A stretch of 64,000 nucleotides of DNA. Source: ZC4RG29 sp032907565 (lineage in GTDB: Bacteria > Bacteroidota > Bacteroidia > Cytophagales > Cyclobacteriaceae). The DNA lies in assembly GCA_032907565.1 (NCBI GenBank), contig JAJJPK010000168.1:1-64000 (forward strand), written 5' to 3'. Of this stretch, positions 14,234 to 23,134 are shown piece by piece (the stretch's first letter is position 1; the number at the start of each line of letters is the position of its first letter). The notes under the pieces were generated by a model. It was not told the origin of the DNA and made no database searches. It was given only the letters and a program-made list of their open reading frames with translations. Position numbers and translations under genes: made by a program.

Positions 14234-15775
14234 ATGGGCATCATCAATTCCATACTGACCTGGGTCATGAAAAAGCGCATTCACCAGATTGAGCTTTTCA
14301 TGAAGTATCCCCATGAAGTACAGGAGGAGCTCTTGCGGAAGCTGCTCCAAATGGGTGAGCAAACGGAGTTCGGTAAATCGCATGGATTCCGCGACATCAA
14401 GAACTATGAGCGGTACCGCGAACGCGTCCCCATACACACCTACGAAAAAATTTTTCCCTACATCCATCGCGTCATGCGAGGGGAACAAAACGTGCTTTGG
14501 CCCACGGAGATAAAGTGGTTCTCAAAGTCGTCAGGCACGACGAATGCGCGAAGCAAATTCATCCCTGTTTCACAGGAAGCACTCGAAGACTGTCACTTCA
14601 AGGGTGGAAAGGACTTGCTTTCCATCTATGTGAACAACTTTCCCGAAACCCGGATTTTCGACGGCAAGGGTCTCGCGGTGGGCGGCAGCCATCAGATCAA
14701 TGAGTACGACCCCAGCGCAAGCTCGTATTACGGCGACGTGTCGGCAGTGATCATGCAGAACCTGCCCCACTGGGCACAATTTATCCGTACGCCGAGCCTG
14801 GAGACCGCGCTAATGAGCAACTGGGAAGAAAAGATTGAAAAGATGGCGCGTGAGACGGCACACGTCAATGTTACGAACATCTCGGGTGTGCCCACGTGGA
14901 CCCTCTTGCTCATTCAACGCATAACAGAAATCGCAGGCAAACAGAACATCACAGAAGTATGGCCACAACTGGAAGTATTTTTCCATGGGGCCGTTTCATT
15001 TGGTCCTTATCGAAGCCTCTTCCAGAGTCTCATTCCTACGAGCACCATGAGGTATTGGGAGACCTACAATGCCAGTGAGGGCTTCTTTGGAATCCAGGAC
15101 CGTTCCGATAGCGAAGACCTGCTGCTGATGCTCGACTATGGCATCTTCTACGAGTTTGTCCCGATGGACGAAATTGAAAAAGAGAATCCGCGTGCGCTGA
15201 CTCTGGATGAAGTAAGCTTGGGAACCAACTACGCGATGATCATTACAACAAATGCAGGTCTTTGGCGCTACAACATCGGCGACACTGTAAAATTCACATC
15301 GCTCTCACCTTTTCGGATCAGGATCACCGGCCGCACCAAGCATTTCATAAATGCATTTGGAGAGGAAGTCATTGTGGAAAATGCCGAGGCTGCCATCACA
15401 CGCGCATGCGAACTTACAGGAGCTGAAATCAGCAACTTCACCGCTGCACCAGTGTACCTGGAAGAGGGGAAGAAAGGAAGCCATGAGTGGATAGTTGAGT
15501 TTAAAGTAGAGCCACCCAACCTGGATGAGTTTACACACATTCTCGACCAGACCCTGCGCGAAATCAACTCGGACTACGACGCAAAGCGTTCCAACGATCT
15601 GGCATTGACACGCCCTCGTCTGCACCGTGTCGAGGCGGGCACGTTTTATAACTGGATGAAGCGACGCGGCAAGCTGGGCGGACAGAACAAAGTACCCCGC
15701 TTGTCGAATTCCCGGGAGTATGTAGATGACATCATGAGCATGGTCAACGGTCGTCTCCCGGCTGACAAGACATAA
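14234..15775 (+). CDS. GH3 family acyl-acid amido synthetase-like protein
   Basis: 513 residues, close to plant GH3 enzymes in length. ANL-type adenylation motifs are present: SSGTTNARSKFIP (from residue 99), YNASEGFFG (about 278) and WRYNIGDTVKF (about 341). Plant GH3 proteins adenylate carboxylic acids such as auxin or jasmonate and join them to amino acids. The family name 'auxin-responsive promoter' is misleading in bacteria, where the acceptor and acid are unknown. It follows lptB, an arrangement I recall from other Bacteroidota, which hints at an envelope or lipid substrate but does not prove it. A CoA-transferase gene follows after 15 bases. Cytoplasmic; no signal peptide. Confidence 0.88.
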   Translation: MGIINSILTWVMKKRIHQIELFMKYPHEVQEELLRKLLQMGEQTEFGKSHGFRDIKNYERYRERVPIHTYEKIFPYIHRVMRGEQNVLWPTEIKWFSKSSGTTNARSKFIPVSQEALEDCHFKGGKDLLSIYVNNFPETRIFDGKGLAVGGSHQINEYDPSASSYYGDVSAVIMQNLPHWAQFIRTPSLETALMSNWEEKIEKMARETAHVNVTNISGVPTWTLLLIQRITEIAGKQNITEVWPQLEVFFHGAVSFGPYRSLFQSLIPTSTMRYWETYNASEGFFGIQDRSDSEDLLLMLDYGIFYEFVPMDEIEKENPRALTLDEVSLGTNYAMIITTNAGLWRYNIGDTVKFTSLSPFRIRITGRTKHFINAFGEEVIVENAEAAITRACELTGAEISNFTAAPVYLEEGKKGSHEWIVEFKVEPPNLDEFTHILDQTLREINSDYDAKRSNDLALTRPRLHRVEAGTFYNWMKRRGKLGGQNKVPRLSNSREYVDDIMSMVNGRLPADKT

Positions 15776-15790
15776 CACACCGACGTAGAG

Positions 15791-17077
15791 ATGACGAATA
15801 GAATGAGGCACACGTCCGCCGATGAGGCATTGGGACTACTTAAACCTGGGCAAAACGTTTTCATCCATAGCGTGGCGGCGGCACCACGAGTGTTGATAGA
15901 GGCTATGGTTAAGCGGGCGGACAGCCTGAAAGATGTGAAGATCTTTCACCTGCATACCGAAGGCGAGGCGCCATACACGCTTCCACAATACGAAGGGGTA
16001 TTTCATCACAATGCATTCTTCATCGGAAGCAATGTGCGAAAGGCCATTGCCGAGGGAAGAGGGAGCTATATCCCCGTTTTTCTTTCAGAGATCCCCCGCC
16101 TGATACGGCAAGGCATTGTGCCCATTGACGTCGCCCTGGTTACCGTGTCGCCACCCGACAAGCATGGCTTCTGCTCTCTGGGCACTTCCGTGGATGCGAC
16201 GCGCGCGGCTATTGATACGGCAAGCGTCGTAATTGCCCAGGTCAACAAGTACATGCCGCGCACACATGGCGACGCCCAGATCCATTACCAGCGGTTAACG
16301 CGCATTGTCGAACTCGACGTTCCGTTGTATACCCACGACCCTGGCACCATCACACCCGTTGAAGAGGAAATCGGTCGCAACGTCGCCTCGCTCGTGGAAG
16401 ACCGCGCCACACTTCAGCTGGGCATCGGGAGCATCCCCAATGCTGTGCTGGCTTCCTTAACCAATCACAAGGACCTCGGCATACACACGGAAATGTTTTC
16501 CGATGGTGTAATCCCCCTGGTGGAAAAAGGCGTGATCACAGGGAAGTATAAGAAAAAGCACCGCGGAAAGATCGTGAGTACGTTCGCGTTAGGTACGCAG
16601 CAGCTATACGACTTCATGAACGACAACCCTGGCCTGGCCATGCTGGAGGTCGACTATACGAATGACACAGCCATTATACGGCAGAACCCACGCACGACCG
16701 CGATAAACAGTGCGATAGAGGTGGACCTGACGGGTCAGGTCTGCGCCGACAGTATTGGCGAGTATATGTACAGTGGCGTTGGAGGCCAAATGGACTTCAT
16801 GCGGGGCGCATCGCTGTCAGAAGGCGGCAAGCCGATCATTGCGATGCCTTCCACAACGTCAAAGGGCAGGTCGAAGATTGTTTCATACTTGCAGAAGGGA
16901 GCAGGCGTGGTGACTACCCGCGCCCATGCGCACTACGTCGTTACGGAGTACGGTATCGCCTACCTCTATGGTAAGTCGATCGCCGAGCGTGCGAAGGAAC
17001 TGATCCGCATAGCGCACCCCGACCATCGGGAACAGCTTAACCGCGAGTGTTTCGAACGCTTCAAGACGTCGCTGTAA
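15791..17077 (+). CDS. Acetyl-CoA hydrolase/transferase family protein (4-hydroxybutyrate-type CoA-transferase)
   Basis: 428 residues, two Rossmann-like halves of the class I CoA-transferase fold. Recognisable blocks are VSPPDKHGFCSLGTSVD (119-135), LQLGIGSIPNAVLASL (208-223), HTEMFSDGVIPLVEKG with candidate catalytic Glu234, and YSGVGGQMDFMRGA. Such enzymes move CoA between acetate and 4-hydroxybutyrate, succinate or similar acids; the exact substrate is not readable. It lies 15 bases after GH3, possibly linking acid activation with CoA chemistry. Its TAA stop directly abuts the stop of the convergent DUF2179 gene. Confidence 0.88.
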   Translation: MTNRMRHTSADEALGLLKPGQNVFIHSVAAAPRVLIEAMVKRADSLKDVKIFHLHTEGEAPYTLPQYEGVFHHNAFFIGSNVRKAIAEGRGSYIPVFLSEIPRLIRQGIVPIDVALVTVSPPDKHGFCSLGTSVDATRAAIDTASVVIAQVNKYMPRTHGDAQIHYQRLTRIVELDVPLYTHDPGTITPVEEEIGRNVASLVEDRATLQLGIGSIPNAVLASLTNHKDLGIHTEMFSDGVIPLVEKGVITGKYKKKHRGKIVSTFALGTQQLYDFMNDNPGLAMLEVDYTNDTAIIRQNPRTTAINSAIEVDLTGQVCADSIGEYMYSGVGGQMDFMRGASLSEGGKPIIAMPSTTSKGRSKIVSYLQKGAGVVTTRAHAHYVVTEYGIAYLYGKSIAERAKELIRIAHPDHREQLNRECFERFKTSL

Positions 17078-17683
17078 TCAGTCGCGTCTAACGGAACGCA
17101 GCCATGATAAGATCCCGCTTCGGCGGGCCGTCGCCAGTGCGTAGTCGTCGGATGCGCGGTTGACCTTCTCAACTGTGTAAAAGGCAGTGGGTAACGATTT
17201 GTGTAGAAACTCAAGCAGATCGTCCAGGCGTTCCCGCTCAAGTACCGTGAACACTACATTCTCGGCGCCGTTGCGTCCATGCCCCTTGAGCGAAGTGTAT
17301 CGGAAATCAACCTCGTTAAGAAAGCTCGTCAGCGGCACGATGTCCTTTCTCGTGATGATCCGGACGATCACTTTTCCATAGGCAATGCGTTCCTCGATGA
17401 TCATGCCCACCAGGATGCCGATGGCAAACCCGGCAGGATACGCGAAGTAGCTTACCCAGTTGTCGAGGTGCTGAAAGATCTGGCGTATTGCCATCAGCCA
17501 GATAAATGACTCAAAGAAGCCCATGACGGTTGCTATCGCTTTTCGGCCGCCCAGGACGTAGATGATGCGGATGGTGTTGATCGACACGTCGGCAATGCGC
17601 GCCAGGAAAATCAGCAGCGGCAAAATGACGTAGCGGTATAGATCGTCTGAGATACCAAGATTGGACAAAAATTCGGTTTCCAT
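17078..17683 (-). CDS. UPF0316 / DUF2179 membrane protein
   Basis: 201 residues. Three N-terminal hydrophobic helices (about 18-40, 50-70, 76-97; RIADVSINTIRIIYVLGGR is the recognisable family block) are followed by a cytoplasmic DUF2179 domain (about 105-180; VVFTVLERERLDDLLEFL). This matches the UPF0316 family, whose function is unknown; DUF2179 resembles a small ligand-binding domain. Transcribed convergently with the CoA-transferase, with stop codons back to back, and 18 bases downstream of radA's stop in the opposite reading order (radA lies upstream on the same strand side only after this gene's start). Confidence 0.82.
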   Translation of the reverse strand: METEFLSNLGISDDLYRYVILPLLIFLARIADVSINTIRIIYVLGGRKAIATVMGFFESFIWLMAIRQIFQHLDNWVSYFAYPAGFAIGILVGMIIEERIAYGKVIVRIITRKDIVPLTSFLNEVDFRYTSLKGHGRNGAENVVFTVLERERLDDLLEFLHKSLPTAFYTVEKVNRASDDYALATARRSGILSWLRSVRRD

Positions 17684-17701
17684 GGTAGTGCGTTTGCTGA
17701 A

Positions 17702-19078
17702 TTAGCCCATTACATCCTGAATGACTTCCTGCAGTTTCCCAAGCGCATTGATTTTAATGCCTGGCTTTTCGAGGTCCACTGCTTTCTTGTTGTGTCTGGA
17801 AACATAAATTTCCTCAAACCCCAGCTTCTCGGCTTCGGTAATCCGCTGGTCGGCGCGATGTACGGCGCGGAGTTCCCCGCCCAAGCCCACTTCAGCGGCG
17901 AACGCTACCTTGTCGGATACGGGAATCTCTTCCAGGGATGAAATAAGAGAAATGCATAGCGCCAGGTCGATGGCGGGATCCTCCACTTTGATGCCGCCCG
18001 CCATGTTAACAAACACATCGTATCGACCCATGGGGAAGCCACATCGTTTTTCCAGTACCGCGAGAAGCATATTCAGTCGCTTGGGATCGAAACCGGTGGT
18101 TGTTCGCTGTGGCGTGCCGTAGGCTGCCGGACTGACGAGCGACTGTACTTCGATCAAAAGGGGGCGGTTCCCCTCGATGGTGGCGCCGATGGTGATGCCC
18201 GTCAGGTTAGGATCCTTCTGCGAAATCAATATTTCGGAAGGATTGGAAACCTGACGCAACCCGTTGCCCAGCATTTCATATATCCCCATCTCTGATGTGG
18301 GACCGAAGCGGTTCTTCACCGTCCTCAGGATGCGGTACACCAGGTGCCGGTCGCCTTCGAACTGCAGGACAGTGTCGACCATGTGTTCCAGGACTTTGGG
18401 TCCTGCCAGCAGCCCGTCCTTGGTAATATGCCCTATGAGAACGACTGGTGTATCGGATTCCTTGGCAAACCTGAGAAGCTCGCCGGCGCATTGCCTTACC
18501 TGGGCAATACTTCCTGCGGCGGAATCCAGCAGGTCGGAGTACAATGTTTGAATGGAGTCGATAACGACCAGGTCCGGCTGTATTGATTCGATGGCCTGGA
18601 AGATGTTGCGGGTTCTCGTTTCCGTGAGGATATAACAATCGGTTCCGTCGAGACCCATACGCGATGCCCGCATTCTGATCTGCTGTTCACTCTCCTCGCC
18701 GGATACATAGAGCGTCTTCTTCCCGGAGAGTGATGTGCCAAGCTGAAGCATAAGGGTCGACTTGCCGATACCGGGCTCACCCCCGATCAAGATAAGGGAT
18801 CCGGGAACGATGCCGCCGCCCAGCACACGGTTCAGTTCGTTGTCGCGCGTCAGCATGCGTACCTCCGTTCCTTCTCCGATTTCGTTGAGCGGTTTCGGTT
18901 GCGCTACGCGTTGGGTGCCGCCGGAAGCCGTACGCCAATCGGTTTTACCTACATCCTGCTTTTGTACGACTTCTTCAACAAAGGTGTTCCATGATCCGCA
19001 TGCAGGACACTTACCGAGCCACTTGGGCGACTCGTAGCCGCATTGCTGACAGAAGAATAATGAACGGATTTTTGCCAA
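17702..19078 (-). CDS. radA: DNA repair protein RadA
   Basis: 458 residues from a TTG at 19078. The frame is open to a GTG at 19126, but the TTG gives the family N-terminus MAKIRSLFFCQQCG, and a promoter -7 element lies inside the longer version. A C4 zinc finger (C10, C13, C24, C27) is followed by a RecA-like ATPase with Walker A GGEPGIGKST, the RadA-specific KNRFG motif (VKNRFGPTSEMGIYEM), and a Lon-protease-like C-terminal domain (GGIKVEDPAIDLAL). RadA promotes branch migration in homologous recombination. It lies upstream of the DUF2179 gene on the same strand (18-base gap) and divergent from the DUF3857 pair. Confidence 0.95.
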   Translation of the reverse strand: MAKIRSLFFCQQCGYESPKWLGKCPACGSWNTFVEEVVQKQDVGKTDWRTASGGTQRVAQPKPLNEIGEGTEVRMLTRDNELNRVLGGGIVPGSLILIGGEPGIGKSTLMLQLGTSLSGKKTLYVSGEESEQQIRMRASRMGLDGTDCYILTETRTRNIFQAIESIQPDLVVIDSIQTLYSDLLDSAAGSIAQVRQCAGELLRFAKESDTPVVLIGHITKDGLLAGPKVLEHMVDTVLQFEGDRHLVYRILRTVKNRFGPTSEMGIYEMLGNGLRQVSNPSEILISQKDPNLTGITIGATIEGNRPLLIEVQSLVSPAAYGTPQRTTTGFDPKRLNMLLAVLEKRCGFPMGRYDVFVNMAGGIKVEDPAIDLALCISLISSLEEIPVSDKVAFAAEVGLGGELRAVHRADQRITEAEKLGFEEIYVSRHNKKAVDLEKPGIKINALGKLQEVIQDVMG

Positions 19079-19096
19079 GCGGTTACCTTTTTGCTC

Positions 19097-19104
19097 CAAA
19101 GGTA
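19097..19104 (-). promoter_or_regulatory. -7 element TACCTTTG of radA
   Basis: Minus-strand TACCTTTG lies 18 bases before the TTG start at 19078. Its position argues against the longer GTG start at 19126. Confidence 0.4.
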
Positions 19105-19198
19105 TAAAAACCTTACATAAGCGCACGAGCGCCCGGGTTGCGACCTGTGATGCAAAGTGTTAATATTTCAAAGACTTTTTTAATCTAAGATCCTTGTT

Positions 19199-21217
19199 AT
19201 GTTCAAAGCGTATGCTTTGGTAGCGTTGTGTGTGACTTTCAATTTTTTTGAATCATCTGCGCAAAAGCCACCAATCAAATTTGGCGACGTTAGCCTCGAA
19301 GAAGTTAAAATGTCGCAGTATGCCCTCGACTCAGCGGCGACGGCCGTGGTCCTTTGCGACTATGGCGAGTCTGACCTGAAGTATGATCAGAACCAAGGCT
19401 TTTACCTGACGTTTGACCGAATCACGCGCATCAAGATCCTTACGCGTGACGGCTACGATCATGCCAACTTCCGGATTCCGTTATACACAGGACAGCATGA
19501 ATACCGCGAGAAGCTCTCCGGCCTCAAGGTGGTGACCTACAACCTTGTCGACGGCAAGATCAAAGAAACCAAGGTATCCAACAATGCGGTATTCCAGGAA
19601 GCTTACAATGAGAACTATGACATTGTGAAAGTGGCAGCAGCGGATGTCAGGGAAGGGTCGGTCGTTGAGATAACGTACAAGATAACGACGGCCTATATCC
19701 ATAACCTACAAGACTGGGCCTTTCAGTGGACGATCCCGGTGGTCTGGAGTGAGTATCGCGCACACGTGCCCGACTTCTTTCACTATGAGCAATACATGAC
19801 AGGATACATTACTGCACATACGCACGAGGAAAAATACATTCCAAAGGCAATCATGTTGAACGCCAAGTACCGTGACCCGCGCGGTGGAACTTCCTTTGAC
19901 CAGGAGCGTATTGACTACAAGGAGTACTATCTGCGGCTCGCGGCGAAGGATGTGCCCGCGTTCAGGGAAGAACCCTACATCACGACCCACGAAGACTTTG
20001 TCTCGAAGATCAACTTCGAGCTCGCTTACGTAAAATTTCCCAACAAGCCGATTGAGCCCGTGCTTGGCACATGGGAGGAGATCAACAAGAAACTTTGGGA
20101 GCACAGCGATTTTGGTGGACAGCTCAAGGGTAACGCGTTTCTCGGTAAGATCGTCGAAACCATCACAGCAGGGGCTCCAACCCCAGAGGCAAAGATTGCT
20201 GCCATTCACGACTACGTAAGGCGCTCTGTAGAATGGAACGGCCGCAATCGGATTTTTGCTCAAAGCTCGCTAAAGAAAGTACTGGACGAGGGCAAAGGAT
20301 CGTCTGCCGATATCAATCTCATCATGGCTTCTATGCTGGCCAAGGCCGGGTTCACCGTTCATCCGGTGATCCTCAGCACACGTGACAATGGCTTTATACG
20401 CGAAGCCTTTCCCTTGCTGTCACAATTCAATTACACAGCCTGCGTGATAACAGTAGATGGGAAAAACCTCATACTGGATGCAACGCAAAAATCGCTGCCT
20501 CCAGGCGTGCTACCAAGGAACTGCCTTAACGGCAGAGGATTTGTTATCAGCGGCCAGGGTGGTTCCTGGATTGAATTGAACCCGACCGTAAAATCAAGGT
20601 CGATCGTATCGGCAGAACTCCAGTTCGATGAAGAGGGTGAGGCTGTCTATTCACTCGAACGCGTGATGGAAGGCTACTACGCTTATGAAAGTCGTGCGTC
20701 GTATCTCAACAATGGTGAAGAAGCGTACGTGAAGTCATTGCTTGCAGGGCGCGCATGGAGTATCAAAGAGAAAAGCTTTGAAGATCCCCGTGATATCACA
20801 AAGCCATTCAGGGAAAAGTACGAAATTGTTGCCGAGGACGAAATGGAGGGAACTGGCGACGTTTTGTACATCGATCCCATGCTAATGAATGCCGAACGGG
20901 AAAATCCCTTCAAACTGGAAGAGCGTCAATACCCTGTGGATTTTGGCAATCCCTTCGAAAAGATTCTCGCGTTCAAACTCAAAGTTCCTCCGGGTTACCA
21001 GATAGAAGAGATGCCGGAAGGTAAAGTCATTATGTTGCCCGGCAACACGGCGCGGTACGCGTTTAATACTACACTTACTGGCGACGTGCTGACAGTGACC
21101 AGTATACTGTCGATCAATAAAGCCATATACACGCAGGTTGAGTACCCGAACCTCAGGGAGTTCTTCAACCAGGTGGTGGCTACACAATCGGGTCAGATTA
21201 TTCTGAAGAAGTTGTAG
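19199..21217 (+). CDS. DUF3857 / transglutaminase-like exported protein, catalytic residues degenerate
   Basis: 672 residues with signal peptide (ends near ESSAQ). An N-terminal DUF3857 beta-sandwich (about 50-230; VKVAAADVREGSVVEITYK) is followed by a transglutaminase-like domain (about 310-430) and a C-terminal beta domain. In the transglutaminase fold the expected Cys is Ser369 (GKGSSADIN) and the expected His is Tyr412 (FNYTACV); Asp427 (ILDAT) remains. The usual Cys-His-Asp triad is therefore lost, so protease or cross-linking activity is unlikely and a binding role is more plausible. It is three bases upstream of a paralogue with an intact triad. Located in the periplasm or outer membrane. 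Substrate unknown. Confidence 0.85.
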   Translation: MFKAYALVALCVTFNFFESSAQKPPIKFGDVSLEEVKMSQYALDSAATAVVLCDYGESDLKYDQNQGFYLTFDRITRIKILTRDGYDHANFRIPLYTGQHEYREKLSGLKVVTYNLVDGKIKETKVSNNAVFQEAYNENYDIVKVAAADVREGSVVEITYKITTAYIHNLQDWAFQWTIPVVWSEYRAHVPDFFHYEQYMTGYITAHTHEEKYIPKAIMLNAKYRDPRGGTSFDQERIDYKEYYLRLAAKDVPAFREEPYITTHEDFVSKINFELAYVKFPNKPIEPVLGTWEEINKKLWEHSDFGGQLKGNAFLGKIVETITAGAPTPEAKIAAIHDYVRRSVEWNGRNRIFAQSSLKKVLDEGKGSSADINLIMASMLAKAGFTVHPVILSTRDNGFIREAFPLLSQFNYTACVITVDGKNLILDATQKSLPPGVLPRNCLNGRGFVISGQGGSWIELNPTVKSRSIVSAELQFDEEGEAVYSLERVMEGYYAYESRASYLNNGEEAYVKSLLAGRAWSIKEKSFEDPRDITKPFREKYEIVAEDEMEGTGDVLYIDPMLMNAERENPFKLEERQYPVDFGNPFEKILAFKLKVPPGYQIEEMPEGKVIMLPGNTARYAFNTTLTGDVLTVTSILSINKAIYTQVEYPNLREFFNQVVATQSGQIILKKL

Positions 21218-21220
21218 CTC

Positions 21221-23134
21221 ATGAGGGCTTCCAGGCTACTTCTCGCCCTGTTTTTTGTTTCAACGCTTGCCAGCGCTGGAGACTATGGTTATCCCGTCAG
21301 GGATATTCCTGAAGAGCTCATGAAAGACGTCAACGTAGTGATTCGCGAAGACGTCATGGTCTACAAGATCGCCTCCCGGAACAGCGCCGTGCTGAACGTA
21401 AAGTTGGTCGCGACGATCCTTAACAGCAAGGGTTCGCATTATGCGGTCAGGTCGGTTCATTACAGCAAACTGGAAAAGATCAACTACATCCGGGGCGCTG
21501 TCTACAATGCTGCCGGCCAACAGGTCAGGAAGCTTAAGAACAACGAACTCAAGGATCAAAGTATCAATGACGGCGTGGCGTTGTATCGCGACGACCGGGT
21601 AAAGATTGCCGACCTTTCGGCAACGACCTATCCGTATACTGTGGAATTTGAATACGAGCAAGAGTTCAAGTACCTGTACGACATACCCGACAGCTGGTTC
21701 TCCGGCTGGCGAACCTCTACGCAGAAGGCCACCTACAGTCTCATTTTTCCCCCAGACCTCACGCCAAGGTACCGACTTGTTAACCTGGAACAGGAACCTG
21801 TGCGCGAAACGCTCAAAGATGGAATGGTATCGCTCACTTGGACCTTCGAAAACATCGGCGCAGTGACGCGTGAACCCGACGGCCCCCACCCAACTGAGCT
21901 GCGGCCCGGCATACTGGCTGCGCCTACAGGATTTGAATACGGGGGGTATGCCGGAGACATGTCCTCCTGGACTGAGTTCGGGAAATGGTTCACCTTGCTG
22001 AACAAGGACCGCGACAATCTCCCCGCCGCAACGAAAGCAAAGGTGGCGGAACTTACACGAGGATTGACCACCGACGAAGACAAAGCCCGCGTCTTGTATC
22101 ACTACCTTCAGGGCAAGACCCGGTATGTGAACATCTCCCTCGGTATCGGAGGCTTGCAACCGTTCCCTGCGGAGGTCGTCGATCAAACGGGCTATGGCGA
22201 TTGTAAGGCGTTGTCGAATTACATGGTGGCGCTGCTTAAAGAAGCAGGTGTAAAGGCATATTACGCCATCGTAGCTGCCGGTGATGACGTGGCACCACTC
22301 ATTGAAGACTTCCCCAGCCATCAAAGCACCAATCACGTCATCGTAGCAGTGCCGGGAGAGCGGGACACGCTATGGCTGGAATGTACCGACCAGTCGCAAC
22401 CTTTCGGTTACATGGGATCGTTCACCAGCGATAGAAAGGCGCTGCTCATCACGGAGGATGGAGGAAAGCTTGTCAATACGGTGCGGTATCCTGATTCATT
22501 AAATGTTCGGGTGCGAAGTGCCCGGGTAGCCATGGACGCTGCCGGTAATGCCACGGCAACGGTGCGTACCTCGTATTCAGGCCTGCAGTACGACGTCAAC
22601 GGACTAAGCAGAGTATTGAATGGCCGCTATGATGCTCAAAAGGAGTGGGCCCTGGAGAACACGGATATACCAAGTTTTAACCTCCAGAAATTCAGCTTCG
22701 AGGAGCGAAAGGATAAACTACCTGAGGCCGTCGTGAAGCTGAACCTCGAACTCAACCGTTTGGCGTCCGCAAGTGGCAAGCGTTTGTTCCTCATTCCCAA
22801 TCTTATGAATCGGTCCGGGTACCTCCCGGAAAAGATCTCCGACAGAAAGACGGATCTCGTGATCGACAATGGATTTGTTCACATTGATTCGATAGAGTTC
22901 AAGATTCCCGAGCACCTTTATCCGGAGTATCTGCCGCGCCCGGTCCAGCTGCAGTCGTCGTTTGGTTCGTACGAGGCAACCTGTATTGCGGAAGAAGGTC
23001 GCTTGCTGTACGTGCGACGCTTTACCCTCCGTAAGGGCCGGTATCCTGCCGCGAAATACAACGAGTACGTTGAGTTCCGCAGGGCAATCGGCAAAGCAGA
23101 CAACACGAAGCTGGTGTTGATGAATAAGACGTAG
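21221..23134 (+). CDS. DUF3857 / transglutaminase-like exported protein, intact triad
   Basis: 637 residues with signal peptide (MRASRLLLALFFVSTLASAG). DUF3857 domain (about 45-220; YTVEFEYEQEFKY) is followed by a transglutaminase-like domain with Cys328 (GYGDCKALSNYM), His372 (STNHVIVAV) and Asp390 (LECTDQ), a complete triad with normal spacing. A C-terminal beta-rich domain follows. This could be a cysteine peptidase or amide-forming enzyme acting in the periplasm. It forms a two-gene unit with the degenerate paralogue upstream, suggesting an active/inactive pair. The TAG stop abuts the stop of the convergent SDR gene with no spacer. Confidence 0.86.
   Translation: MRASRLLLALFFVSTLASAGDYGYPVRDIPEELMKDVNVVIREDVMVYKIASRNSAVLNVKLVATILNSKGSHYAVRSVHYSKLEKINYIRGAVYNAAGQQVRKLKNNELKDQSINDGVALYRDDRVKIADLSATTYPYTVEFEYEQEFKYLYDIPDSWFSGWRTSTQKATYSLIFPPDLTPRYRLVNLEQEPVRETLKDGMVSLTWTFENIGAVTREPDGPHPTELRPGILAAPTGFEYGGYAGDMSSWTEFGKWFTLLNKDRDNLPAATKAKVAELTRGLTTDEDKARVLYHYLQGKTRYVNISLGIGGLQPFPAEVVDQTGYGDCKALSNYMVALLKEAGVKAYYAIVAAGDDVAPLIEDFPSHQSTNHVIVAVPGERDTLWLECTDQSQPFGYMGSFTSDRKALLITEDGGKLVNTVRYPDSLNVRVRSARVAMDAAGNATATVRTSYSGLQYDVNGLSRVLNGRYDAQKEWALENTDIPSFNLQKFSFEERKDKLPEAVVKLNLELNRLASASGKRLFLIPNLMNRSGYLPEKISDRKTDLVIDNGFVHIDSIEFKIPEHLYPEYLPRPVQLQSSFGSYEATCIAEEGRLLYVRRFTLRKGRYPAAKYNEYVEFRRAIGKADNTKLVLMNKT

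Noticed and set aside
21260..22336. 358-codon antisense frame under the second DUF3857 gene
   Set aside because: Shadow of a recognised coding gene; low-complexity, no motif.
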